A program made the position numbers and the translations under genes. A DNA stretch of 64,000 nt from Streptomyces sp. NBC_00249 (GTDB taxonomy: Bacteria; Actinomycetota; Actinomycetes; Streptomycetales; Streptomycetaceae): positions 868,001-932,000 of the forward strand of contig NZ_JAPEMV010000002.1 of assembly GCF_026342355.1 (NCBI RefSeq), given 5' to 3'. The stretch's first letter is position 1; every line of letters begins with the position of its first letter. Of this stretch, positions 17,509 through 25,573 are shown one piece after another. Below the pieces are notes generated by a model. The model searched no databases and was not told where the DNA came from. It saw only the letters and a program-made list of their open reading frames with translations.

Positions 17509-18420
17509 ATGGACCAGCTTGATCAGCGAGCCGAGCTCGGCGAGTTCCTGCGCACCCGGCGCGCCCGGCTGCGCCCCGAGGACGTGGGCCTGCCCGACTA
17601 CGGGCGCCACCGCCGGGTACCCGGCCTGCGCCGGGAGGAGCTGGCGCAGCTGGCCGGGGTGTCGGTGGCGTACTACACCCGCCTGGAACAGGGGCACGGG
17701 CAGAACGTGTCGGCGGAGGTCCTCGACGCCATCGCGCGGGCGCTGCGCCTGGACGACACGGAGTCCGCGCACCTGGCCCGCCTGGCGAGCCCGCGCACCC
17801 GCCGCCGCGGCGGCACCCGGCGCCCGGAGCAGGTCCGCCCGCAGCTGCGCACGCTGCTGGAGGCGATGGGCGACGTACCGGCGTACCTGGTGGGGCGGCG
17901 GCAGGACGTCATCGGCTGGAACCCGCTCGCCGCGGCCGTGTTCGGGGACTTCGGCGCGCTGCCGCCGGCGGAGCGGAACCTGGTCCGGTTGGTGTTCCTG
18001 GACCCGGCGACCGCCGAGCTGTACGCGGAGTGGGAGTGCCGGGCGTGCGAGGTGGTCAGCAACCTGCGCCTGTACGCGGGCCGGCACCCGGACGACGAGC
18101 AGCTGTCGGCGCTGGTCGGCGAGCTGTCGGTGAAGAGCGAGGAGTTCCGCCGGCTGTGGGCGGCGCACACGGTCGCGGACAGGAAGACGTACGGGGTGAA
18201 GCAGCTGCGGCACCCGCTGGTCGGGCGGCTGGCGCTGTCCTTCGAGACGCTGGCGCTGCCCGACGACCCGGCGCAGTCCCTGGTCACCTTCCACGCCGAG
18301 CCGGGTTCCCCCTCGGCGGACGCGCTGCGGATGCTGTCGTCGTGGTCGGCGGCCCCGCCGACGCCCGGACCGCAGCAGTCCCGGGCGGCCGCCCGGGGGC
18401 CCGCCGGGGAGCCCGCCTGA
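17509..18420 (+). CDS. XRE-family regulator with MmyB-like ligand-binding domain
   Basis: This 303-residue protein starts with a helix-turn-helix (about 20-75; [24 protein letters not shown] is diagnostic). It continues with an MmyB/MLTR-type domain, including [20 protein letters not shown] and the heme/fatty-acid-like pocket region. This group usually regulates an adjacent oxidoreductase, often divergent, and here a zinc alcohol dehydrogenase is in that position. The C-terminal 35 residues are low complexity. Confidence 0.9.
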   Translation: MDQLDQRAELGEFLRTRRARLRPEDVGLPDYGRHRRVPGLRREELAQLAGVSVAYYTRLEQGHGQNVSAEVLDAIARALRLDDTESAHLARLASPRTRRRGGTRRPEQVRPQLRTLLEAMGDVPAYLVGRRQDVIGWNPLAAAVFGDFGALPPAERNLVRLVFLDPATAELYAEWECRACEVVSNLRLYAGRHPDDEQLSALVGELSVKSEEFRRLWAAHTVADRKTYGVKQLRHPLVGRLALSFETLALPDDPAQSLVTFHAEPGSPSADALRMLSSWSAAPPTPGPQQSRAAARGPAGEPA

Positions 18421-18439
18421 GCCTGGGCCCCGGGCCGGT

Positions 18440-19408
18440 TCAGAGCTTCAGCTGGAAGACGGCCGCGCCGCGTTCGCGCCGGTAGCCGAGGGCTTCGTTC
18501 ACGGCGCGCATCGGGGCGTTCTCGTCGGCGACCGTGGTGCCGATCCGGCGCAGCGCGGGGTGGCGGGCGGCGGCCTCGGCGAGCATGCGCAGTTTGACGG
18601 CGCGGCCCAGGCCGTGGCCCCGGTGGGCGGGTACGACGACCGTGTCGTACTGGAGCGCGCGGCTGCCCGCCGGGTCCGGCAGCACCAGCACCGTGTACGC
18701 CGCGACCTCCCCGGCGGGGGTGAGCGCGGCGACGGTGGTGAGCTCCCCGCCCCGGTCCACGACCAGCTGCTGCACCGCGCGGACCCGCTCCCCTGTCCAG
18801 GGGGTGAACTGCTCGTCGCTGTCGCCGCTCGGCGCGTCCTCCATCGCCCCGTGGGCCGCCGCGGCCGCCGGGGCCCACTCCTCGGGGACGGGGCCGTGCC
18901 AGGTGATCAGCTCGTACCCGGGGGTGTCCGGGACCTCCGGGGCGGCCCCGGGCAGCTCCTGGACGTACCAGGCCATCCGCAGGACGTCGGTGAAGCCGAG
19001 GGACTCCGCGAAGGCCTGCCCGGGGCTGTCGAGGTCGGCAACGGTGGCCACCGAGGTCCGGCCCTGCGCGAGCAGCTCCTCGCGGACCCGCCGCCACAGG
19101 GCCGTGCCGACGCCGCGGCGGCGCGCGTCGGGGCGTACGGTCAGCTCCTCCAGGAACGCCGTGCCGGTGTTGCCGGCTTCGGTGAAGAGCAACAGCGCGG
19201 CCTGCCCCTCGCCGTCCTGGGCGGCCCAGTGCGCGAGGCGGCCGCGGACGGGCGGGACGGTGAGCCGTCCGGCGCACTCCACCCGGGCGGGGGCCGGCAG
19301 CCCGGGCAGGGCGGCGGCGTCGGCGGCGTGGGCGGCGACCTGCACGGCCCACCAGGCGTCGATCTCGGCCTCGGTCGGGGGCACGGACAGGCTCTTGATC
19401 ATCGTCAT
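18440..19408 (-). CDS. Tandem GNAT-family N-acetyltransferase
   Basis: This 322-residue protein contains two GNAT domains. The acetyl-CoA loop of the first is RRRGVGTALWRRV (about 125-137), and that of the second is HRGHGLGRAVKLRM (about 258-271). Tandem GNATs include mycothiol synthase, but the specific MshD features could not be confirmed, so the acceptor is left open. The ATG at 19408 is chosen; upstream codons in frame are arginine/proline-rich and look non-coding. Confidence 0.8.
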   Translation of the reverse strand: MTMIKSLSVPPTEAEIDAWWAVQVAAHAADAAALPGLPAPARVECAGRLTVPPVRGRLAHWAAQDGEGQAALLLFTEAGNTGTAFLEELTVRPDARRRGVGTALWRRVREELLAQGRTSVATVADLDSPGQAFAESLGFTDVLRMAWYVQELPGAAPEVPDTPGYELITWHGPVPEEWAPAAAAAHGAMEDAPSGDSDEQFTPWTGERVRAVQQLVVDRGGELTTVAALTPAGEVAAYTVLVLPDPAGSRALQYDTVVVPAHRGHGLGRAVKLRMLAEAAARHPALRRIGTTVADENAPMRAVNEALGYRRERGAAVFQLKL

Positions 19409-19448
19409 GGACGGGACCCTAGGCGCGGGTCGGCCCGGACGCAACGAA

Positions 19449-19483
19449 CGGCGGGGAGCCCCTTTTTCGGGGGCTCCCCGCCG
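19449..19483. terminator. Rho-independent-like terminator upstream of the GNAT gene
   Basis: Perfect 14-bp stem (19449-19462 with 19470-19483). The loop contains TTTTT. It ends transcription from the left or right between the GNAT and L,D-transpeptidase genes. Confidence 0.8.
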
Positions 19484-19534
19484 CATGTCCGTCGCGCGTG
19501 CCGGTCAGCGCATGTCCGTCAGCACATGTCCGTC
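19484..19534. repeat. Three short direct repeats of CATGTCCGTC
   Basis: Identical 10-mers begin at 19484, 19511 and 19525, between the terminator and the 3' end of the L,D-transpeptidase gene. They are probably slippage or local duplication; no function is apparent. Confidence 0.6.
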
Positions 19535-19538
19535 AGCC

Positions 19539-20807
19539 TCAGGCGGACGGGCCGGCCTTCCACTCCGCCCAGCTCATGTTCCAGCCGTTGAGGCCGTTGT
19601 CGGGCTTGATGGTCTTGTCCGGGGAGTTCACCACGGTGACCACGTCGCCGATGAGCGTGTTGTCGAAGAACCAGGCGCCGGGCTGGTCGGGGTCGTTGGC
19701 ACCCTTGGCGTCGTTCAGGCCCACGCAGCCGTGGCTGGTGTTGACCTTGCCGAAGATCGAGTCCGATCCCCAGTAGTTGCCGTGGATGAAGGTGCCGGAC
19801 GTGGACAGCCGCATCGCGTGCGGGACGTCCTTGATGTCGTACTCGCCCTTGCCCTCACTGTTCTTGAAGCCCACGGTGGAACCGTCCATCCGGGTCTCCT
19901 TGAACTTCTCGGAGATCACCATCTGGCCGTTGTACGTGGGGTTCTCGGGAGAACCGGCGGAGATCGGGATGGTCTTGAGGACCTGCCCGTCACGGGTGAC
20001 CGTCATCGTCTTCGCCTTCACGTCGACGGTGGAGACCTGGCTCCGGCCGACCTTGAAGGTGACGGTCTTGTTCTGCGCGCCCTGGATGCCCGGGGCGCCC
20101 TGCACGCCCTGGAGCGCCAGCTTCAGGGTGATCGTGGAGTTCGCCTGCCAGTACTGCTCCGGACGGAAGTCCAGGCGCTGGTTGCCGAACCAGTGGCCGA
20201 CGACTTCCTGGCCGCTGCTGGAGGTGACGCTGATGGCCGCCTGGACGGCCTTCTGGTCCTTGATCGGCTTGTTGAAGGTGATCGAGACCGGCATGCCCAC
20301 GCCGACCGTCTCGCCCTCCTCCGGGACGAACGAGCCGACGAAGCTGTTCTCCGGGGAGAGGGTGGTGAAGGAGGCGTTCTCGTGCGCCTCGCGCCCGGCC
20401 TCGTCCTTCGCGGTCGCCGCCAGCGCGTACTTGGTCGAGCGCTTCAGGGCGGTGTCCGGCTTCCAGCTCTTGCCGTCGGCGGCGATCTTGCCCGCCACCA
20501 CCGCGCCGCCCTCGGTGCTCTTCAGCTCGACCTTGGTCAGCGTCCCGTCGCTGACGGTGACGTTCGCCCCGTCGTTCAGGGCGACGTTGGTGGAACCGTC
20601 CTTGGGCGCGATCGCTATTCGGGCCTTGGAAGCGTCCTTGGCCGCCGCGGCGTCCACGTCCGCCTGCGACTTGCCCGTCTCCGAGCTGTTCCCCTGCGAC
20701 TTTTCGGCACCCCCGCCGTCATTGCAGGCCGAAAGCATCAGTACGCCGCCGAGCACGGCGGACGCGGCCACCAGGGACCTTCGCCGCCGCTTGCTGTACG
20801 TCCTCAC
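19539..20807 (-). CDS. L,D-transpeptidase lipoprotein
   Basis: This 422-residue exported protein has a basic N-terminus, a hydrophobic core and lipobox LSAC (cysteine about residue 28). Two Ig-like domains (about 60-250) precede a C-terminal YkuD catalytic domain with FIHGNYWG and the active-site motif SHGCVGL. It should form 3-3 cross-links in peptidoglycan at the outer membrane face. The GTG start at 20807 follows GGAG. A candidate sigma-R-type promoter lies about 90 bases upstream. Confidence 0.93.
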   Translation of the reverse strand: MRTYSKRRRRSLVAASAVLGGVLMLSACNDGGGAEKSQGNSSETGKSQADVDAAAAKDASKARIAIAPKDGSTNVALNDGANVTVSDGTLTKVELKSTEGGAVVAGKIAADGKSWKPDTALKRSTKYALAATAKDEAGREAHENASFTTLSPENSFVGSFVPEEGETVGVGMPVSITFNKPIKDQKAVQAAISVTSSSGQEVVGHWFGNQRLDFRPEQYWQANSTITLKLALQGVQGAPGIQGAQNKTVTFKVGRSQVSTVDVKAKTMTVTRDGQVLKTIPISAGSPENPTYNGQMVISEKFKETRMDGSTVGFKNSEGKGEYDIKDVPHAMRLSTSGTFIHGNYWGSDSIFGKVNTSHGCVGLNDAKGANDPDQPGAWFFDNTLIGDVVTVVNSPDKTIKPDNGLNGWNMSWAEWKAGPSA

Positions 20808-20901
20808 ACGTCACTCCATCGTTGCCGGAAACCCCGAGGCTGCATTCCCGGGATCGGGCCGGGCAGGGGGGATCACCCCCTGCTCGTCCTGACAACGCGT
20901 T

Positions 20902-20927
20902 AACGACGCGGAACGGTTCCACATTCC
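20902..20927 (-). promoter_or_regulatory. Candidate sigma-R-like promoter for the L,D-transpeptidase
   Basis: On the minus strand GGAAT (20927-20923), an 18-base spacer and GTT (20904-20902) match the GGAAT-N18-GTT form recognised by the thiol-stress sigma factor SigR. The match is by eye and short, so it could be chance. Confidence 0.35.
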
Positions 20928-20951
20928 GTTCGAATGTGTGCAACCCCACGG

Positions 20952-21293
20952 TCAGGCGTTGTCGGCCTCTTCTTCGAAGGCACCATCTTCCTCGTCGATG
21001 TCCCACTCCAAGGACTCGGGGTCGTATTCGACGGGTTCGCTGCTCCAGGAGGCCTGTGCGAGCTCCACCCCGGGCAGCTCCACGACCAGGTCCGTGGGGT
21101 CCACCAGGTAGGCCAGGGCCTCCGATTCGTCCTCCCGGACCGCCGCCTCGGCGTGCCCGCGCTCCTCGTCCGGCATGAACTCGTCGGCCTTGATATGGGC
21201 GAGAGCGGCCCCGGTGAGCGCGTCGGCGTCGGTCACTTCGAGGACCAAATCCACCCGAAGCCGGACGTATCGTGAGGTGTCAGAAGGGTTCAT
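20952..21293 (-). CDS. Conserved acidic protein of unknown function
   Basis: This 113-residue protein begins MNPSDTSRYVRLRVDLVLEV and ends in a strongly acidic tail rich in Glu/Asp. It has no signal peptide, membrane segment or recognised domain. The N-terminal half has alternating hydrophobic strands. It stands alone, divergent from a cell-wall protein gene. Its clean codon bias shows it is a real gene. Confidence 0.7.
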   Translation of the reverse strand: MNPSDTSRYVRLRVDLVLEVTDADALTGAALAHIKADEFMPDEERGHAEAAVREDESEALAYLVDPTDLVVELPGVELAQASWSSEPVEYDPESLEWDIDEEDGAFEEEADNA

Positions 21294-21400
21294 ACGACGG
21301 AGAGTAAGCCCGCGACAGCCTCGACTTTCCCACGACCCGCCCCTTTCACTAGCATCTGCGCACACGGCCAATTCGCTGCTTCCGCAAGGGGGATCGCACC

Positions 21401-21742
21401 GTGCCCGCACGCCGACCGCTGCTCACCGCTCTCGGAGCGACCACCCTCCTCGCCGCCCTGTGGTTCGTCCCCTCGGCGAACGCCACCGCGCCGCAGGACG
21501 CGCAGGGCGCCTCCGCCGCGCCCGGCGCCGCCAACACCGGCCCCGACGCCGCCCGCACGGGCACCGTCATCGACGCCGGCGACGGGAACGGCGCCGCCGC
21601 GGGCGGCGATCCCGTCGCCACCCTCACGCTCGCCGACACCGGCAGCGTCGACACCACCCCCTACGTCCTGGGCGGCACCCTGTGCCTGGGCCTGGGGGCC
21701 GGCTTCGTCACCTTCTCCGTACGCCGCTCCCGCGCCCTGTAG
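21401..21742 (+). CDS. Small LAXTG cell-wall-anchored protein (sortase substrate)
   Basis: This 113-residue secreted protein has a signal peptide ending near ANA (about residue 28) and a low-complexity Ala/Gly/Asp middle. It ends with a cell-wall sorting signal: LADTG (about 76-80), a hydrophobic span and the basic tail RRSRAL. LAXTG is the motif of class E sortases that anchor chaplins in streptomycetes. The GTG at 21401 follows AAGGGGG. No sortase gene lies nearby. The function of the short mature domain is unknown. Confidence 0.75.
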   Translation: MPARRPLLTALGATTLLAALWFVPSANATAPQDAQGASAAPGAANTGPDAARTGTVIDAGDGNGAAAGGDPVATLTLADTGSVDTTPYVLGGTLCLGLGAGFVTFSVRRSRAL

Positions 21743-21748
21743 ACGCGA

Positions 21749-21783
21749 CGAAGGGCCGCACCCCGACGGGGTGCGGCCCTTCG
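21749..21783. terminator. Bidirectional terminator between LAXTG protein and hutH
   Basis: Perfect 16-bp stem (21749-21764 with 21768-21783) and a 3-base loop, between convergent genes. Confidence 0.85.
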
Positions 21784-21796
21784 ATGATCCGACGCG

Positions 21797-23344
21797 TCAG
21801 GCGAGGGGACCCGTCACCGGCTCCACCGCCGCGACCAGCCCGCCCGCGCGCACGAACGCGTCGGCTGCGGCCAGGTCAGGGGCGAGGAAACGATCCGGCC
21901 CAGGACCCTCGACACCCGCCGCCCGCGCCGCCGCGATGGCGGCCTGGCTGGCCGGGGCCGGGGTGAGCCCGTGGCGCAGCTCGATGGCCCGGGTGGCCGC
22001 GTACATCTCGATCGCGATGATCCGCGTCAGGTTGTCGATCGCGGTACGCAGCTTGCGCGCCGCCGACCAGCCCATGGAGACGTGGTCCTCCTGCATGGCG
22101 GAGGAGGGGATCGAGTCGGCGGAGGCCGGGACCGCGAGCCGCTTCATCTCGCTGACCAGGGCGGCCTGCGTGTACTGGGCGATCATCAGGCCGGAGTCCA
22201 CGCCGGCGTCGTCCGCGAGGAACGGCGGCAGGCCGTGCGAGCGGTTCTTGTCGAGCAGGCGGTCGGTGCGCCGCTCGGCGATCGAACCGAGGTCGGCGGC
22301 GGCGATGGCCAGGAAGTCCAGGACGTACGCGACGGGCGCGCCGTGGAAGTTGCCGTTGGACTCGACGCGCCCGTCGGGCAGCACCACCGGGTTGTCGACG
22401 GCGGCGGCCAGCTCGCGGGAGGCCACCAGGGCGGCGTGCGCCATGGTGTCGCGGCCCGCGCCGGCGACCTGCGGGGCGCAGCGCACGGAGTAGGCGTCCT
22501 GCACGCGCGGGGCGGACTCCTCCTGGAAGTGCCCGGTGAGCCCGGACCCCTTCAGCACGGCGGCCATGTTGGCGGCGGAGGCGCCCTGGCCGGGGTGCGG
22601 GCGGATGGCGTGCAGCTCGGGCTGGAGGACCTTCTCGGTGCCGAGCAGCGCCTCCAGGGTGAGGGCGGCGGTGATGTCGGCGGAGGTGTACAGCTTGCCG
22701 AGGTCGGCGAGGGCCATGACCAGCATGCCGAGCATGCCGTCGGTGCCGTTGAGGAGGGCGAGGCCCTCCTTCTCGCGGAGCTCGACGGGCTCGATGCCGT
22801 GCTCGGCGAGCAGCTCGCCGGCGGGGCGGACGGTTCCGTCCGGGCCCTCGGCGTCACCCTCGCCCATCAGCGCGAGGGCGCAGTGGGAGAGCGGCGCGAG
22901 GTCGCCGGAGCAGCCGAGGGAGCCGTACTCGTGGACGACGGGGGTGATCCCGGCGTTCAGCACGTCCGCCATGGTCTGGGCGACGGAGGGGCGCACCCCG
23001 GTGTGCCCGGAGGCCACCGTCTTCAGGCGCAGGAACATCAGGGCGCGCACGACCTCCCGCTCGACGCGCGGGCCCATGCCGGCGGCGTGCGAACGGACGA
23101 TGTTGCGCTGGAGCTGCGCGCGCAGCTCGGGGCTGATGTGCCGGGAGGCGAGGGCGCCGAAACCGGTGGAGACCCCGTAGACGGGCTCGGGCTTGGCGGC
23201 GAGCGCGTCGACGATCTCACGAGCGCGGCCGAGGGCTTCCAGCGCCTCGGCGGACAGCTCGACCCGCGCGTTGCCGCGGGCGACGGCGATGACGTCCTCG
23301 GCGGTGGTCCCGGACGTCCCCACCACGACAGTGTGCATATCCAT
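21797..23344 (-). CDS. hutH: Histidine ammonia-lyase
   Basis: This 515-residue enzyme converts histidine to urocanate and ammonia, the first step of histidine use. The MIO cofactor-forming tripeptide is C145-S146-G147 in GSLGCSGDLAPLSH, where most family members have ASG. An active-site tyrosine lies in PVYGVSTGFG (near 56). ATG codons at 23344 and 23338 and a GTG at 23353 are all in frame; AGGG sits 8 bases before 23344. No other hut genes are near, as is usual in streptomycetes. Confidence 0.95.
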   Translation of the reverse strand: MDMHTVVVGTSGTTAEDVIAVARGNARVELSAEALEALGRAREIVDALAAKPEPVYGVSTGFGALASRHISPELRAQLQRNIVRSHAAGMGPRVEREVVRALMFLRLKTVASGHTGVRPSVAQTMADVLNAGITPVVHEYGSLGCSGDLAPLSHCALALMGEGDAEGPDGTVRPAGELLAEHGIEPVELREKEGLALLNGTDGMLGMLVMALADLGKLYTSADITAALTLEALLGTEKVLQPELHAIRPHPGQGASAANMAAVLKGSGLTGHFQEESAPRVQDAYSVRCAPQVAGAGRDTMAHAALVASRELAAAVDNPVVLPDGRVESNGNFHGAPVAYVLDFLAIAAADLGSIAERRTDRLLDKNRSHGLPPFLADDAGVDSGLMIAQYTQAALVSEMKRLAVPASADSIPSSAMQEDHVSMGWSAARKLRTAIDNLTRIIAIEMYAATRAIELRHGLTPAPASQAAIAAARAAGVEGPGPDRFLAPDLAAADAFVRAGGLVAAVEPVTGPLA

Positions 23345-23465
23345 ATTCAGCACCCTACGGACTGAATCCCTTCATGTCACTAGCCGAACTGTCACGATCA
23401 AGCAGCCCGCGTACCCCTTACGGCGGAGCGGCAAGATCCAGCCAGATCCAACCCCGTCGGCCAGC

Positions 23466-23530
23466 TCCAGCCTCGCCGGCGTTTGAGGCGCGGGGGTCCG
23501 GGGGCAGAGCCCCCGGCAACGGACCCGCAC
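23466..23530. repeat. Dispersed intergenic repeat, copy 1
   Basis: This block contains GCGTTTGAGGCGCGGGGGTC followed by a hairpin CCGGGGGC-AGA-GCCCCCGG. The same block recurs at 26836-26892. I know this sequence type as a very common intergenic repeat in Streptomyces genomes. Here it sits at the 3' end of cdgE and may act as its terminator. Confidence 0.75.
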
Positions 23531-24655
23531 CTACGACCGCCCCCGGAACCGCCGCCGCTCCCCCTCCACCTCCGCGGCAGCAGCGGCCGCGTCGGCCAGC
23601 CGCACCACCGCCGTGTCCCGCCCGGCCACCACCGGCTTCGGCGACCGCGCCGCCTTGGCCTTGTACTGCGCCGCGTCGGCCAGCCGGAACAGCCGCCGGG
23701 AGGACTTGACCGGCCCGATCGGGTCCCCGGTCGAGGCGACCCCGCACGCCACCCCGTCCCCGAGCTCCAGCTCGGCGGCCCGTACGCACACCTCCTCGGT
23801 CACCCGCACCACCTCGTCGGCGGTCGCCCCGACGCTGACCAGGCAGAACTCGTCCCCGCCGAGGCGCGCCACCAGCGCCCCCGGCAGCATGGCCCCGCAC
23901 AGGCTCAGCACCGACCCGAACCGTTCCAGCAGCCGGTCGCCGGTGGCGTGGCCCAGGGTGTCGTTGACCTTCTTGAGGCCGTTCAGGTCACAGACGACCA
24001 GGCTGACCACCGCCCCGGTCCGCCGGTGCTCCTCCAGGGCCTCGTCGAGCCGCATGTCCACGGCCCGCCGGTTGGCCAGTCCGGTCAGCGGGTCGGTGAA
24101 GGCGAGCCGCCGGGCCTCCTCCAGCCGCTCGTTCTGCGCGAGCCCGGCCGCGATGACGGCGGCCAGGACGGTGGCGAACTCGGCGTCGTCCTCGTCGAAG
24201 TCGGCCATTCCCTCGTCCCGGGCCACGTACAGCTCGCCCCAGGCGCGCCCGCTCAGCACGATCGGCGCGACCACGCAGGTGCCGCGCCCGCGCCGGCGCA
24301 GGGCCTCGCCACGGCGGCCGGGCCGGTCGCCGACGGCGCTCTCCACCCAGGCGTGGGGCCCGCCGCCGCCGGCCCAGCGCTCGTGGAGGAACTCGGTGAT
24401 CTCGGGGAAGTCGTGCACGGGGTAGGACTCGTCCTCGGGGAACTCCTCCTCCCCGGCCCGCCGCTCGCCCTCGTTCACGAGGACCCGCAGCCGCCCCCGC
24501 TCACGCTCCCAGGCGGAGATCGCGGCGAACGACCCGTCCATCGCCACCCGCGCACCGCGCGCGGCCGCCCGGACACTGTCCCGCGGCGCGCACGCCGCCG
24601 CCATGGCCTGCGCGAGGCCCACGACGGCCCGAAGCCGTCCGTCAACTCCCATCAC
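23531..24655 (-). CDS. cdgE: Diguanylate cyclase with GAF and GGDEF domains (CdgE-like)
   Basis: This 374-residue cytoplasmic protein has a GAF-like sensory domain (about 10-175) and a GGDEF catalytic domain (about 180-350). The intact GGDEF is at 266-270, and DPLTGLANRR marks the domain start. It should make cyclic-di-GMP from GTP, the signal that controls development through BldD. No RxxD inhibitory site is seen before GGDEF. Adjacency to hutH and the GAF-GGDEF layout fit CdgE of S. coelicolor, recalled from memory. Confidence 0.85.
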   Translation of the reverse strand: MMGVDGRLRAVVGLAQAMAAACAPRDSVRAAARGARVAMDGSFAAISAWERERGRLRVLVNEGERRAGEEEFPEDESYPVHDFPEITEFLHERWAGGGGPHAWVESAVGDRPGRRGEALRRRGRGTCVVAPIVLSGRAWGELYVARDEGMADFDEDDAEFATVLAAVIAAGLAQNERLEEARRLAFTDPLTGLANRRAVDMRLDEALEEHRRTGAVVSLVVCDLNGLKKVNDTLGHATGDRLLERFGSVLSLCGAMLPGALVARLGGDEFCLVSVGATADEVVRVTEEVCVRAAELELGDGVACGVASTGDPIGPVKSSRRLFRLADAAQYKAKAARSPKPVVAGRDTAVVRLADAAAAAAEVEGERRRFRGRS

Positions 24656-24738
24656 CCCAGGTTAGGGAGTTTTGTCCGATTTAGTGACAATCGGCGCGAC
24701 TTTCGGCGACACCAAGATCACACCAAGTAATCGGACGC

Positions 24739-25548
24739 CTACTCCCCGGGCCAGTTCGGCCGACGCTTCTCGTTGAACGCCGCCACACCCTCGGCCCGGT
24801 CCCCCGAGAAGGCCACCGTCCGCCAGGCCGCGTCCTCGATCTCCAGCCCGGCCGCCAGGTCCATCCCGTGCCCCAGCCGCAGCGCCCGCTTGGCCGCCCG
24901 CAGCCCGACCGGGGAGTTCGCCGCCATCGCCGCCGCCAGCTCCAGGGCCTGCGTACGGGCCTCGCCCGCCGGAGCCACCGAGTCCACCAGCCCCAGGGAC
25001 AGCGCCTCGGCCGCCTCCACCCGGCGCGCCGTGAAGATCAGCTCGGCCGCCCGGGCCGCACCGACCCGGCGCGGCAGCAGCTGCGTACCGCCGCCGCCGG
25101 GGATCACCCCGACCGACACCTCGGGCAGCCCCACGACCGCCGTCTCGTCGGCCACGATCACGTCGCAGGACAGCGCCAGCTCGAAGCCACCGCCCAGCGC
25201 GAAGCCGTGCACCGCGGCGACCGTCGGCATGGGCAGGTCCAGCACGCCGCCGTACGCCCCCCGGGTGGTCGGCCGCTGGCGCACCAGCTCGGCGTCCGAC
25301 AGCGAGTTCCGCTCCTTGAGGTCCGCGCCGACGCAGAACGCCCGCTCGGCGGAGGAGGACAGCACCACGGCCCGCACCGAGGCGTCGGCGGCCAGCGCCG
25401 CGCAGGCGGCGCCCACGGACCGCGCCATCTCCGTCGACACGGCGTTCATCGCCTTCGGCCGGTCCAGCACCAGCTCGGCGACCACACCGCCCTCGCCGTG
25501 GCGCCGCACCACGACGAACTCCCCGAACCGGATCTCGTCCACAGCCAC
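24739..25548 (-). CDS. Enoyl-CoA hydratase/isomerase family protein
   Basis: This 269-residue crotonase-fold protein has CoA-binding FCVGADLKER (about 71-80) and oxyanion-hole ALGGGFELALSCD (about 115-127). The catalytic glutamate lies in GLPEVSVGVIPGGGG. It probably hydrates 2-enoyl-CoA in fatty- or amino-acid degradation. A GGGAGG precedes the GTG at 25548. It lies just upstream of cdgE on the same strand and 25 bases downstream of cya. Confidence 0.9.
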   Translation of the reverse strand: MAVDEIRFGEFVVVRRHGEGGVVAELVLDRPKAMNAVSTEMARSVGAACAALAADASVRAVVLSSSAERAFCVGADLKERNSLSDAELVRQRPTTRGAYGGVLDLPMPTVAAVHGFALGGGFELALSCDVIVADETAVVGLPEVSVGVIPGGGGTQLLPRRVGAARAAELIFTARRVEAAEALSLGLVDSVAPAGEARTQALELAAAMAANSPVGLRAAKRALRLGHGMDLAAGLEIEDAAWRTVAFSGDRAEGVAAFNEKRRPNWPGE

Positions 25549-25573
25549 GCCACACCCTCCCGGTTAACGAACG

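Noticed and set aside
18440..19408. Mycothiol synthase (MshD) for the tandem GNAT protein
   Set aside because: The tandem GNAT layout fits, but no MshD-specific residues could be confirmed by reading.
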